From CAYVFC01 sp964450715 (GTDB lineage Bacteria; Myxococcota_A; Polyangia; Polyangiales; JAFGIB01): a DNA stretch of 64,000 bases. The stretch covers positions 1-64,000 of the forward strand of contig CAYVFC010000007.1 of assembly GCA_964450715.1 (NCBI GenBank). The letters run 5' to 3'. The position numbers and the translations under genes are program-made. The notes beneath the pieces are model-generated. The model made no database searches. It was given only the letters and a program-made list of their open reading frames with translations, and was not told where the DNA came from. This document shows, in pieces, positions 38,942 to 47,552 of this stretch; within the stretch, counting starts at the first letter, position 1, and each line of letters starts with the position of its first letter.

Positions 38942-40263
38942 CAGACCGGCTCTACCACCAGGTCATATGGTCCGGTCTTGATCACCCGGCCCTGGATCCG
39001 CTCGCCGCGTTGCGCCTCGCAGGAAACCAGGTAGGTGACGCCGTCCACCTCGGGCGCTTGCCCCGCGTGTCGGCCTACCAGCACCCAGCCTTGCTCGTCG
39101 GCTGCCCCCTCCACCAACACCTCGATCCGCTCGCCCCGCATCCCGCGGTTGCGCTCTCGCGATAGGCGGCGGCCCAGCGCCATAACTTGGCGCAGGCGCT
39201 GGTAGGAGAGCCGGGGCGGCACCGCCGGACCGGTATTGTAGGAGGCTGTGCCTTCTTCATCGCTGTAGCGGAAAGCGCCCAGGTGATCGGGCTCGGCCCA
39301 CTGTAGGAAATGCATCAGCTCTGCGAAATCCTCCTCGCTTTCGCCGGGGTGACCGACCAGCACCGTCGTGCGCAGGAAAGCGCCCGGCATCTCCTCGCGC
39401 ACGCTCTCGATTAACCGTCGCAGACGTTCCGGACCGTGGCCGCGCCGCATCCGCCGGAGCACGGCGCCGCTGGCGTGCTGTATGGGGATGTCCAGGTAGG
39501 GAACCACCCGAGACGACTCGCGCATGGCTCGCAGCAACCGCTTGTTGACCGTATCCGGGTAGAGATAGAGCAGCCGGATCCAGTCGATCGCCTTCACCGC
39601 GTCGAGCGCGCGCAGCAGCGCGGCCAGGTCGGTCGGTTCGGACAGGTCGCGGCCATAGGCCGAGGTGTCCTGGGCAACCAGGCATATCTCCTTGATACCG
39701 CGGCGCCCGAGCTGCTGCGCTTCGCGCACGATGTCGTCGATCGGTCGGCTGCGCCCCCTGCCCTTGATGCCGGGGATGGCGCAGAAGGCGCACCTGCGCG
39801 AGCAACCGTCCGCTATCTTGATGAAGGCCGACGCCGCCCCGGGCTCGCTGAAGCGCGGCGTCCGTCGCTTTTGCAGGAAGCATCCGGCCGGCCCGACCTG
39901 GTAGCGCGCGGCCCGGCCCGCGATGATACGGCCGAGGCGGTCGGGGCGTCCGGTTCCCAGCAGGTGGCTGAGCTCGGGGATCTCCTGGCCGAGCTCGGCC
40001 CCGTGGCGCTGGGCCAGGCAGCCGGCAGCGACCAGGTAGCGCGCGCGACCCTCGATCCGGTGGCGCGCCATCTGCAGCAGTACCTCGATCGATTCGCACC
40101 GCGCGCTCTCGATGAAGGCGCAGGTGTTGACCACGATGATGTCGGCCTGGCGCGGATCCGCGGTCAGGCGCAGACCCTGGCCCGTTGCCAGGCCGGCCAT
40201 CACCTCGGTATCCACCCGGTTCTTGGCGCAGCCGAGCGATACGAAGTGGATATACCGCTTCAC
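38941..40263 (-). CDS. rimO: Ribosomal protein S12 methylthiotransferase RimO
   Basis: This protein has the three parts of the MTTase family. The N-terminal UPF0004 domain has LGCAKNRVDTEVM and VVNTCAFIESA, the radical-SAM core has the CSRRCAFCAIP motif (CxxxCxxC for the cluster), and a C-terminal TRAM-type domain completes it. It adds a methylthio group to Asp of ribosomal protein S12. The longest frame begins with TTG at 40269. GTG 40263 has AGGGG six bases upstream, so I prefer it; the protein is then 440 residues. It is last in a minus-strand run with two exported proteins. The sequence favours RimO over MiaB. Confidence 0.92.
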   Translation of the reverse strand: MKRYIHFVSLGCAKNRVDTEVMAGLATGQGLRLTADPRQADIIVVNTCAFIESARCESIEVLLQMARHRIEGRARYLVAAGCLAQRHGAELGQEIPELSHLLGTGRPDRLGRIIAGRAARYQVGPAGCFLQKRRTPRFSEPGAASAFIKIADGCSRRCAFCAIPGIKGRGRSRPIDDIVREAQQLGRRGIKEICLVAQDTSAYGRDLSEPTDLAALLRALDAVKAIDWIRLLYLYPDTVNKRLLRAMRESSRVVPYLDIPIQHASGAVLRRMRRGHGPERLRRLIESVREEMPGAFLRTTVLVGHPGESEEDFAELMHFLQWAEPDHLGAFRYSDEEGTASYNTGPAVPPRLSYQRLRQVMALGRRLSRERNRGMRGERIEVLVEGAADEQGWVLVGRHAGQAPEVDGVTYLVSCEAQRGERIQGRVIKTGPYDLVVEPV

Positions 40264-40286
40264 CACCAACCCCTGAGCGGGTGGGG

Positions 40287-41258
40287 TTAATGGTAAACGA
40301 CGCCGGCCGATAGCATCGGCACCACGGCCGCGTGGCCGATTTCGTACTCGTCGTCAGCGGCGATGTAGAGCAGCCGGGCCATGACCCCCACGCTGAGCTG
40401 CTCGTCGATCCAGAAGTCGTAGCCGATCATGGGGGAGATCCCGATCCCGGGGTCGGGCCGGCCGGCCTCGTCTTCGGATTCATCGTCGTCTTCGGCTTCC
40501 GACATGCGGTAAAACGCCACGCCCAGCCCGATGGTGGCGCCGACGTGCAGGCCCGAACGCGCATTCGGATAGAAGTCGACGAACGGGCCCAGCACGGCGA
40601 GCCGGAGCCTGCCCGACATGTTGAACTCGGCCAGGTCATCTCGGTAGCGCGGCTCGGGGATGTAAACGTAGGTCACGCCGCCGCCGATCACGAAGCCCTC
40701 GCCCGGGGTGCCTCCGACCAGCAGGTCGAACAGGCCCGCTCCCACCCCCTCGATGGAGGCGTCGGCTGGAGCGTCGAGCGCGTCGTACAGATAGCCGATG
40801 CCGGCGCTGTAGCGCAGGTAGAAACCGTCGTGGTTGCGCTGCGTGAGCCTGCGCTTTTCCGCGGCGAGATCGGCCGAGGGCCAATCCCAGCCGGAAACCG
40901 AAGCGCCCGCGCGGGTCTCACAGCGCCCGCCCGCGGTACACACCGCGCCGGAAGGACAGGGCGGGTTACAGCTGCTCACGCAGAGCCCTTTCGTGCAAGA
41001 GTAGCCGTCTCGGCAGGGCGGACGGCAGGGGGCGTCGTCCTGGCCCTCGCTCGCGGCTCCGTGGCTCGGATCGGCTTCCGGCGCGTTCGCCGCGTCCGGC
41101 GCCGATCGGTCGCTCCCGGCCGCTTCACCCCCGCCGGCCCGATCGGCCGGTTCGGTTCCGGAGGGCGCGCTCGCTTCGCCCGGCTGGGCCTGGGCCGCGG
41201 AACAGATCGTCAAAACGGCAAATAGAATAGATAATTTCGCGAGATGAGATCGGTACAC
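40287..41258 (-). CDS. Exported Cys-rich protein with predicted outer-membrane barrel
   Basis: This 323-residue protein starts with a signal (GTG 41258; LSILFAVLTICSAAQAQ). An Ala/Asp/Gly-rich spacer is followed by a Cys-rich module near residues 77-112 (CRPPCRDGYSC ... CVSSCNPPCPSGAVC). The C-terminal 190 residues are rich in alternating hydrophobic strands, such as FYLRYSAGIGYLYDA and LSVGVMARLLYIAA, which suggests a beta barrel. The module is shared with the protein at 27649-28500. It is preceded by a lipoprotein gene 6 bp upstream and followed by rimO 23 bp downstream. No function is known. Confidence 0.72.
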   Translation of the reverse strand: MYRSHLAKLSILFAVLTICSAAQAQPGEASAPSGTEPADRAGGGEAAGSDRSAPDAANAPEADPSHGAASEGQDDAPCRPPCRDGYSCTKGLCVSSCNPPCPSGAVCTAGGRCETRAGASVSGWDWPSADLAAEKRRLTQRNHDGFYLRYSAGIGYLYDALDAPADASIEGVGAGLFDLLVGGTPGEGFVIGGGVTYVYIPEPRYRDDLAEFNMSGRLRLAVLGPFVDFYPNARSGLHVGATIGLGVAFYRMSEAEDDDESEDEAGRPDPGIGISPMIGYDFWIDEQLSVGVMARLLYIAADDEYEIGHAAVVPMLSAGVVYH

Positions 41259-41264
41259 CCGTGT

Positions 41265-41864
41265 CTACTCCTGGGAAAGGATGAACTGCAAGCGCATCCC
41301 GGAGAGCGCCGGCAGCTCGGCCACCGCGCGCCCGTTGATGACCTTGGCCCGGGTATAGTCCCAGGTGGTCACGGTGGTGTCCTCGGCGAACTGCCTCTGT
41401 TGCTCGCTCACCTCCTCGTGGGCGAGGTAGAGACCCTTTTCGCTGTACCCGTCCGGGATGCCGCCGAAGGGTATGGACACGACGATACTCGCGCCCTCCG
41501 GCGCGTATATAGCCGGGGATACCAGCACGATGGGCCCGATGGGCTTGTCCCCGCGCACGTCCGCGTCCTTGAACGCGGTAGTGCGGGGCGCGTTTTTGAG
41601 GATGACCTCAGCGCTCCCTTCGATGCTTCCCGGCGGTATCTCGACCCGCGCCCCGCTGGCCAGCTCCAGCTTGCCCCCGCCGGCTCCCATCTGCGCGACC
41701 ACCTCGTCGCCGCCGGATCTGTTGACCGGCGTGATCGGGCCCTCTTCCATCGTCGATGCAGTGTCACCATATTCGGAGGGGCCGCTCGTCGCAGCGCCCC
41801 CGCCGCAGCCGATCAACGCCGCACCTACGGCCGCTACCAACGCTAGCACCGTTCGTCGCTTCAT
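41265..41864 (-). CDS. Lipoprotein with ZU5-like domain
   Basis: This 199-residue lipoprotein has a signal with lipobox ALIGC (Cys near residue 20). The mature domain contains GGGKLELASGARVEIPPGSI and VILVSPAIYAPEGASIVVSIPFG-like strands, the pattern of ZU5-like domains found in bacterial surface proteins. GTGGGGAGG-type sequence precedes ATG 41864. It leads a minus-strand unit with the Cys-rich barrel protein and rimO, and is divergent from the DUF58 gene. The ZU5 call is by eye and moderate. Confidence 0.7.
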   Translation of the reverse strand: MKRRTVLALVAAVGAALIGCGGGAATSGPSEYGDTASTMEEGPITPVNRSGGDEVVAQMGAGGGKLELASGARVEIPPGSIEGSAEVILKNAPRTTAFKDADVRGDKPIGPIVLVSPAIYAPEGASIVVSIPFGGIPDGYSEKGLYLAHEEVSEQQRQFAEDTTVTTWDYTRAKVINGRAVAELPALSGMRLQFILSQE

Positions 41865-41943
41865 GATTTACCTCCCCACACTCCGGTAATCCGGAGGTAA
41901 AAAATTAGCGGAACCCTACCTGTTTATCGGTGAAAATACAAGG

Positions 41944-43212
41944 ATGACCCTTTTGCCGAGGCGCGCCCGAAGGCTGCTCGACTTGTTTCCGCTCACGCCG
42001 TTCGGGGTAATGGCCGCGGCGGCGTCGTATGCGGCGCTGCAAGCCTTTGCCTTCGCCGAGATGGACCGGGTTCTGCTGGTGGTGGGAAGCGCGGGATTGG
42101 GATTGTGTGCGCTGTGTGCGTCTCTGGTGGCTATCGCCGCTACGCGATTGAAGCTGCGGAGGCAGCCGGCCGGCGAAGGCGAGACGCGGATGTTGGAGAC
42201 CGGCATTGCCGTCGGGACCGGTTTCTCGCTTCCCTCGCTCGGCTGGCTCCCGTTGGTACGGGTACGCTGGAGCTGGGAGGAGCCTGCTGGGGCGGATATC
42301 GAGATCGAGCGAAACCGGGCCGGGACGTTAGGGGAGGTGGCGACCGTGCACGACCGAGGACAGATCCGCCGGGTAAGCCGCCGGGTGGTGGTCGAGGATG
42401 CGCTCGGCATCGGTCGCGTCGCCATCCGGTCGCCGACGGCGGAGCGATACGACGTGCTGCCCCGCCTGGGCGGGCTCGGCAGCCCGAATGCCCTTCTCTC
42501 CTTGGCGGGCGGCGACGACCTGCCGCATCCCGCGGGTATCGACGACGGAGATCGATTGGAGCTGCGGCGCTACCTGCCGGGCGACCCCGCACGCTTTATC
42601 CATTGGAAGGTGCTGGCTCGCACGCGGCGGCTGATGATAAGGGCACCCGAGCGCGCGCTGTCGTCCGAACGTAGGACGGCCGCCTTCATGGTGGCGGGGC
42701 TGGCAGACGACGCCTCGGCGGCCGCGGCCCGCGCCGCGTTGATGGGGGGTATTCTAGGCGACGACTGGCTTTTCGGCTCCGACCTGGAGGTGGGGACCGG
42801 GCCCGACCTGGAAGAGGCGCTCGCTATCCTGATGCGCTCGAGCGAGGCGCGCGACAGCGGCGGAGCCGGGCTGCTCTCCTTCGTGGAGCAGGTCGAAAAG
42901 CAGGGGCCGTGTAGCGCCATGGTCTTCGCCCCGCCCGGACCCGGCGTGTGGATGCAGCGGGTGTTGGAGCTGGCCGGCCGCCGCCGCGTTCAGGTCGTCA
43001 TCGCCGTGGACCCGTCATTGCCGGCGGAGCGTCCCCGACTCTGGCAGAGGCTGCTGTTGCGCGATGTGCGCGCGGAGGATGGCGCGGACGGACCGTCCTC
43101 GGTCGAGGGGCTGTTGGAGGTGGCGCAGGCATTGAACTCGTCCGGCTGCACGCTTACCATGCTCGACAGAACGACGGGGCGGCCGTTACCGGAGCAGCAC
43201 CTTCGATTCTAA
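41944..43212 (+). CDS. DUF58 domain protein
   Basis: This 422-residue protein has two N-terminal membrane helices (about 20-65) and a DUF58 signature at about 200-240: RLELRRYLPGDPARFIHWKVLARTRRLMIR. The family is part of the MoxR-DUF58-TgpA set, which is linked to envelope integrity. Here the MoxR and TgpA genes follow, separated by a small membrane protein and a DgkA-like gene. Start is ATG 41944, 79 bp from the divergent lipoprotein gene. The C-terminal half has no recognised enzymatic motif. Confidence 0.86.
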   Translation: MTLLPRRARRLLDLFPLTPFGVMAAAASYAALQAFAFAEMDRVLLVVGSAGLGLCALCASLVAIAATRLKLRRQPAGEGETRMLETGIAVGTGFSLPSLGWLPLVRVRWSWEEPAGADIEIERNRAGTLGEVATVHDRGQIRRVSRRVVVEDALGIGRVAIRSPTAERYDVLPRLGGLGSPNALLSLAGGDDLPHPAGIDDGDRLELRRYLPGDPARFIHWKVLARTRRLMIRAPERALSSERRTAAFMVAGLADDASAAAARAALMGGILGDDWLFGSDLEVGTGPDLEEALAILMRSSEARDSGGAGLLSFVEQVEKQGPCSAMVFAPPGPGVWMQRVLELAGRRRVQVVIAVDPSLPAERPRLWQRLLLRDVRAEDGADGPSSVEGLLEVAQALNSSGCTLTMLDRTTGRPLPEQHLRF

Positions 43213-43374
43213 TGAGATCCCGGTCGCCGAAGCAGAGAGGGTTGGACGTTGATAAGTTCAGCAGTCACGAGCGCCTATCGAAGTCTGTTTTTTTTCTAAT
43301 AACTCACCACGTACTGTAAAAACATAACCGCACGGTAATCTGGTTCACCTGGAACACCCCGAGGGGAGGAAGAG

Positions 43375-43650
43375 ATGGCCGAAGAAAAGAGCGCAAAGAA
43401 GGTAGATATCTGGGCCTTGTTAACCATTCTGCTTGTCGTGATATGCGTGGCCGGTTCGTTCTGGGCGACCAACACGGTGATGCTGACCCGGTTCGAACTG
43501 ATGCAGATGGAGGTCCGCAATCTCAACAACGCTACCCATAACGAGATCAGGTCCGTGCAGCGCGACGTGTTGCGGAACCGCGAGATGATCCGCGATATCA
43601 AGTGCAGGTGTAGCTGTAGCTGTAGCGAACCCGCCGCCGACCAGCCGTAG
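43375..43650 (+). CDS. Small bitopic membrane protein with Cys-rich tail
   Basis: This 91-residue protein has a charged N-terminus, a single transmembrane helix (about 12-32, IWALLTILLVVICVAGSFW), a coiled-coil-like stretch, and the tail CRCSCSCSEPAADQP, with four Cys alternating with other residues. GAGGGGAGGAAGAG precedes ATG 43375, a strong ribosome-binding region. The Cys tail would face the periplasm if the N-terminus is inside. I know no family for it. It lies between DUF58 and the DgkA-like gene and may belong to that cluster. Confidence 0.7.
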   Translation: MAEEKSAKKVDIWALLTILLVVICVAGSFWATNTVMLTRFELMQMEVRNLNNATHNEIRSVQRDVLRNREMIRDIKCRCSCSCSEPAADQP

Positions 43651-43901
43651 GGGCCCCGCCCCCTGCTCCTCGGCGCGGCCTCGCACCGTATCCCCGTCCT
43701 GCCGGCGACCTGTCTGTAGCCTTTTCCGCCGCCGCTTCGCCCTTCCCGCAGATTGCCGCCCGTACCGATCTTCGGCTCGACCCGGTCAGGCCGTCGCCTC
43801 GCCGGTTGGCCTTACCGGCGGCCGTCGAGGTATGCTCCCACTACCCCTGCGGCGCGCCTCGTACGCCCGCGTCCCGCGAACGCTTCATCCCGGTGAGCAA
43901 G

Positions 43902-44288
43902 ATGGCACGACCCTTCACTTTTGCAGCACGTATCCGGAGCTTCAAATACGCGATCAGCGGCATCGGCATTATGCTGCGCTCCCAGCACAACGCCTGGCTG
44001 CACGCGCTGGCCACGGTCGGGGTGTGCGCGGCGGGTTTTCTGCTCGGCTTCACCCGGGCGGAGTGGTGCTGGATCATCCTGGCCATCGTGGCTGTCTGGA
44101 CCGCGGAGGCGCTCAACACCGCCTTCGAGTTTTTGGCCGATGTGGCTTCGCCCGATTTTCACCCGGTCGTGCAGAAGGCCAAGGACGTGGCCGCGGGAGC
44201 CGTGCTGATTTCCGCCATCGGTTCGGCCTTGATCGGCGTGGTGGTGGCCGCCCCGTACCTGTCGGCCCTGCTCGGTAACGCGCGGTGA
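43902..44288 (+). CDS. Undecaprenol/diacylglycerol kinase (DgkA family)
   Basis: This integral membrane kinase of about 128 residues has the family motif WTAEALNTAFEFLADV, and VVQKAKDVAAGAVLIS carries the conserved AKD. Three transmembrane helices are expected. It would phosphorylate undecaprenol or diacylglycerol using ATP, recycling lipid carrier for wall and polysaccharide synthesis. I start at ATG 43902, which matches conserved family N-termini; GTG 43893 is possible. Its stop overlaps the next start (GTGA), so it is translationally coupled to the transglutaminase gene. Confidence 0.85.
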   Translation: MARPFTFAARIRSFKYAISGIGIMLRSQHNAWLHALATVGVCAAGFLLGFTRAEWCWIILAIVAVWTAEALNTAFEFLADVASPDFHPVVQKAKDVAAGAVLISAIGSALIGVVVAAPYLSALLGNAR

Positions 44289-46429
44289 ACGCTCCCCGTC
44301 AGCTGCTTTCCGTCCCCGTTTACGCGATTGCAGCAGCGGTTCTGGTCTTCCCGCTCGCACCGGCGCCCGTGCTGGCCGCGGCCTCGGTCGGCGCAGCGCT
44401 GGGCGCGCTGGTTGGAAACCGTCTGGCGGCGGGCCGCTTGCGGCTGCCGGCCATCCTGGCCGGTGCGCTCGCCGGCCTGCTCTCGTCGCTCTTCGTTCGC
44501 TACGCGCTGCTGAATGCCCTCTGGCCGGCCGAGCAGCTAGGCCCGGCGCGGGTGCTGCTGCTGAGCGACCTGCTCGGTTACGGCACCGGAGCGCTCTTCA
44601 TCGCGGCCGGTCTGCGCGGCGCCTGCCGGCGAATTCGCTCGCTCTCCATCCTGGAAGCGGTGCTGATCGCCGCGGCATTCGCTCAGCTGGTGGCCGCGCA
44701 CCGGCACGGGGCCATCAACCGGCCCTTCGAGATCGCGGATCCCATCATCGCCACCGGAGGAGATCCCCGGTCGGCCTTTCTGTTGATCGGCGCCGCGGCC
44801 GCTCTGGTGGTGGTGCTGCTGCTGATCAGCGAGAGCGGCTGGCGGCGCGTGGCGCTTCACCTGGCCCTGGTGCTCGCCGTGCTGGCGCTGGTGCTCTGGG
44901 CGAACGACTATGCCGGGCTTCCCACCCCGCCGCTTTCCGGCAAGGGGCTGGGCCTGCGCGGCGAACAGCAGCAGGGCAGGGGCAGAGGCGGGGGCGGCCA
45001 AGCCGGCCGCCGCTCCAACGACGAGCTGGAGTTCCGCGACGATTACAATCCGGGCGCCGACCAGGTGCCGCTGGCCGTGGTACTGCTGCACGACGACTAC
45101 TCGCCGCCCTCGGGCGCCTACTACTTCCGCCAGAACGCCTTCAGCCGCTACGACGGCCGCAAGCTCTCCAGCGCCGCCGCCGAGTACGACCGCGACCTGA
45201 TCGACCGCTTCCCCGAGAGCGGCCGCATCGCCCGCCAGCCGGGCGATCCGTGGGAGCTGCGCCGGACGCTCGACACCACGGTGGCCCTTTTGGCCGAGCA
45301 CCGGCAGCTGTTCGGCCTTCAGGCGCCGGTGCGGGTACGGCCTCTGCCCAATCCCGACCCTGGCCGTTTCCGCTCGATGTACCGGGTGACCTCGCGGGCG
45401 CTGACCGGCGACTGGAGCGAGCTGCTGGGCGCCCGGGCCGGGGACCCGGCCTGGAGCGGCCGGCAGCTGCGCCACTACACCGCCGCCCCCTCCGATCCGC
45501 GCTACCGGCGTCTGGCCGAGCGCATCGCTTCCGGGTTGCGCGAGGACCTAAGGGACGACGCGCTGGCGCGGGCCTTGGCCATCTCCGCCTGGCTTGGGCG
45601 CGAGGGGATATACAGTTTAAAGAGCGGCCACGCGCGCGCGTCCGATCCCACCGCCGACTTCCTCTTCGGCGACCGCACCGGCTACTGCGTGCACTTCGCC
45701 CACGCCTCGGCCTTTCTGCTGCGCGCGCTGGGTCTGCCCGCCCGCGTCGCCACCGGCTACGTGGTCGACGAGTCCGCGCGCCGCGGAGGCTCCACCATCG
45801 TGCTCAGCGGGGGCAACTCCCACGCCTGGGCCGAGCTGTACCTGGACGGCGTGGGCTGGGTGGTGGTCGACACCACGCCCGAACGCGCCCTGGACCCGCC
45901 GCCCCCCCCGCCCGACCCGGATCTGCAGCGGCTGCTGGGTGAGATGGTGCGGGGACAGCGCCCGCTGCCGGGCGACGCCGCCGGCTCCCTGCAGGGCGCG
46001 GTGCGAGCGCTGCGCATTATCAAGGATATCCTCGTGCGATCGCTCCCGCCCGCCCTGCTGCTCGGGGTCCTGCTGCTTTACCTGATCAAGCTCTGGCGTC
46101 GGGCGGCGCCGTTGCTGGCCGGCCCGGCGAGCCTGACCCGGCTCGTCTACCGCGCGGAGCTCGACCGGCTCTGCGAGGCGGGGCTGCGGCGCGACTGGGG
46201 CGAGTCGCGAGAGGGACTCGCGGCCCGCCTTTCGGCCAGGCTGCCGGCGCTGGGCCCGCTCACTCGTACCCACCTGCGCGCGGCCTTCGGCCCGCCCGGC
46301 AGCCCGACCTCGCCTGTCGAGCTGCGCGCGCTCGCCCGCCAGCTACGCGGCGAGCTTCGCGCCTCGGTGCCCTTATGGCGTAGAATGCTGGGGGTGCTCA
46401 CCCCCTGGTCGTGGCTCGAAACGCGGTAG
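44285..46429 (+). CDS. TgpA-type membrane transglutaminase
   Basis: This 714-residue protein has about six N-terminal transmembrane helices (about 10-225), a long extracytoplasmic domain, a further transmembrane helix (about 585-610) and a cytoplasmic tail. The papain-like triad is complete: Cys468 in TGYCVHFAHA, His513 in GNSHAWAELY and Asp529 in VVVDTTPE. TgpA-like proteins pair with DUF58 and MoxR, as here. The substrate is unknown; in Pseudomonas TgpA is essential. It starts with GTG at 44285, overlapping the DgkA-like stop, and its stop lies 46 bp before the moxR start. Confidence 0.88.
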   Translation: MNAPRQLLSVPVYAIAAAVLVFPLAPAPVLAAASVGAALGALVGNRLAAGRLRLPAILAGALAGLLSSLFVRYALLNALWPAEQLGPARVLLLSDLLGYGTGALFIAAGLRGACRRIRSLSILEAVLIAAAFAQLVAAHRHGAINRPFEIADPIIATGGDPRSAFLLIGAAAALVVVLLLISESGWRRVALHLALVLAVLALVLWANDYAGLPTPPLSGKGLGLRGEQQQGRGRGGGGQAGRRSNDELEFRDDYNPGADQVPLAVVLLHDDYSPPSGAYYFRQNAFSRYDGRKLSSAAAEYDRDLIDRFPESGRIARQPGDPWELRRTLDTTVALLAEHRQLFGLQAPVRVRPLPNPDPGRFRSMYRVTSRALTGDWSELLGARAGDPAWSGRQLRHYTAAPSDPRYRRLAERIASGLREDLRDDALARALAISAWLGREGIYSLKSGHARASDPTADFLFGDRTGYCVHFAHASAFLLRALGLPARVATGYVVDESARRGGSTIVLSGGNSHAWAELYLDGVGWVVVDTTPERALDPPPPPPDPDLQRLLGEMVRGQRPLPGDAAGSLQGAVRALRIIKDILVRSLPPALLLGVLLLYLIKLWRRAAPLLAGPASLTRLVYRAELDRLCEAGLRRDWGESREGLAARLSARLPALGPLTRTHLRAAFGPPGSPTSPVELRALARQLRGELRASVPLWRRMLGVLTPWSWLETR

Positions 46430-46475
46430 AAGCGGTTTCGAATCCGCTTCGAGCTAGCTAGAAGAAGAGGAAGCG

Positions 46476-47552
46476 ATGGAGATAAACGAACCGAACGGGA
46501 TCCAGAATCAGGGCGGCGGTTACGGAACCGCGGACCGCGGCGGCGACCAGGCGCTGGCGGGTGCACACCAGACCGTGGACAGGCTCTGCCAGCGGCTGCG
46601 GGCGGTGATCGTGGGTCGCGACGACGTGATCGATCTGGTGATCATCGCGCTGCTGGCCGACGGGCACGTGCTGCTGGAGGACTACCCGGGCTCGGGCAAG
46701 ACCACGCTGGCCCGCTCGCTGGGCGAGAGCATCGAGGGCAGAAAGGCGGCGCCGGAAGGGCAGGAGCCGGTGGCCGCCTTCCGCCGCATCCAGTTCACGC
46801 CGGATCTGCTACCCAGCGACGTGACGGGCACCAGCGTCTTCGAGGTGGAGACCGGCGCCTTCTGCTTTCGCAAGGGGCCGGTCTTCGCCCACGTGGTGCT
46901 GGCGGACGAGATCAACCGCACCTCGCCCAAGGTGCAGGCGGCCATGCTGGAGGCCATGGCCGAGAAGCAGGTGACCGTGGACAACCGCACCTGGCCGCTC
47001 GACGAGCTGTTCTTCGTCATCGCCACCCAGAACCCCCTGGACGTGGCCGGCACCTATCCGTTGCCCGCGCCGCAGCTCGATCGCTTCCTGTTCAAGATCC
47101 GGATGCGCCATATAGATCGGCAGTCGGAGCTGGGCGTGCTCGAGCACTATCCCACGCCGAGCCTTCAGCGGGGCCGGGGGATGGCCGGGGTGACGCGAGA
47201 CCAGGTGTTGGCCGCGCGGCAAAGCGTGCGAGAAGGGGTGCGGCTTCACGAGCGCATTCGCGAGGCGCTGGTCGACCTGGCGCGTGCGCTTCGAAACGAC
47301 CGGCGGGTGCTGCAGGGGGCCAGCACCCGTTCGCTGGTCTTGATGATGCCGGCGTTGCAGGCGCGGGCGCTGCTGCGCGGGCGCGACTACGTGTCGCCCG
47401 AGGACCTGGAGGCGCTGGCCGCGCACGTGTTCCGCCACCGCCTCGAGTGCGCGCCCGGCGTGCGCGACCCGGACCAGGTGATCGCCGAGTGCCTGGCGCC
47501 CGAGATCGAGAAACTGGCGCGCGCAAGCCTGAGCGGAGGGTCCCGCGTTTGA
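46476..47552 (+). CDS. MoxR-family AAA+ ATPase
   Basis: This 358-residue AAA+ protein of the MoxR group has Walker A in DYPGSGKTTLARSLG, Walker B in VVLADEINRTSPKVQAAMLEAM, and the sensor region FFVIATQNPLDVAGTYPLP. The C-terminal AAA lid has SLVLMMPALQARALLRGRDYV. MoxR ATPases act as chaperone-like partners of DUF58 and other proteins in membrane and metal-insertion pathways. AGAAGAGGAAG before ATG 46476 supports the start. It lies just after the TgpA-like gene and overlaps the next TPR gene by 4 bp. Confidence 0.93.
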   Translation: MEINEPNGIQNQGGGYGTADRGGDQALAGAHQTVDRLCQRLRAVIVGRDDVIDLVIIALLADGHVLLEDYPGSGKTTLARSLGESIEGRKAAPEGQEPVAAFRRIQFTPDLLPSDVTGTSVFEVETGAFCFRKGPVFAHVVLADEINRTSPKVQAAMLEAMAEKQVTVDNRTWPLDELFFVIATQNPLDVAGTYPLPAPQLDRFLFKIRMRHIDRQSELGVLEHYPTPSLQRGRGMAGVTRDQVLAARQSVREGVRLHERIREALVDLARALRNDRRVLQGASTRSLVLMMPALQARALLRGRDYVSPEDLEALAAHVFRHRLECAPGVRDPDQVIAECLAPEIEKLARASLSGGSRV

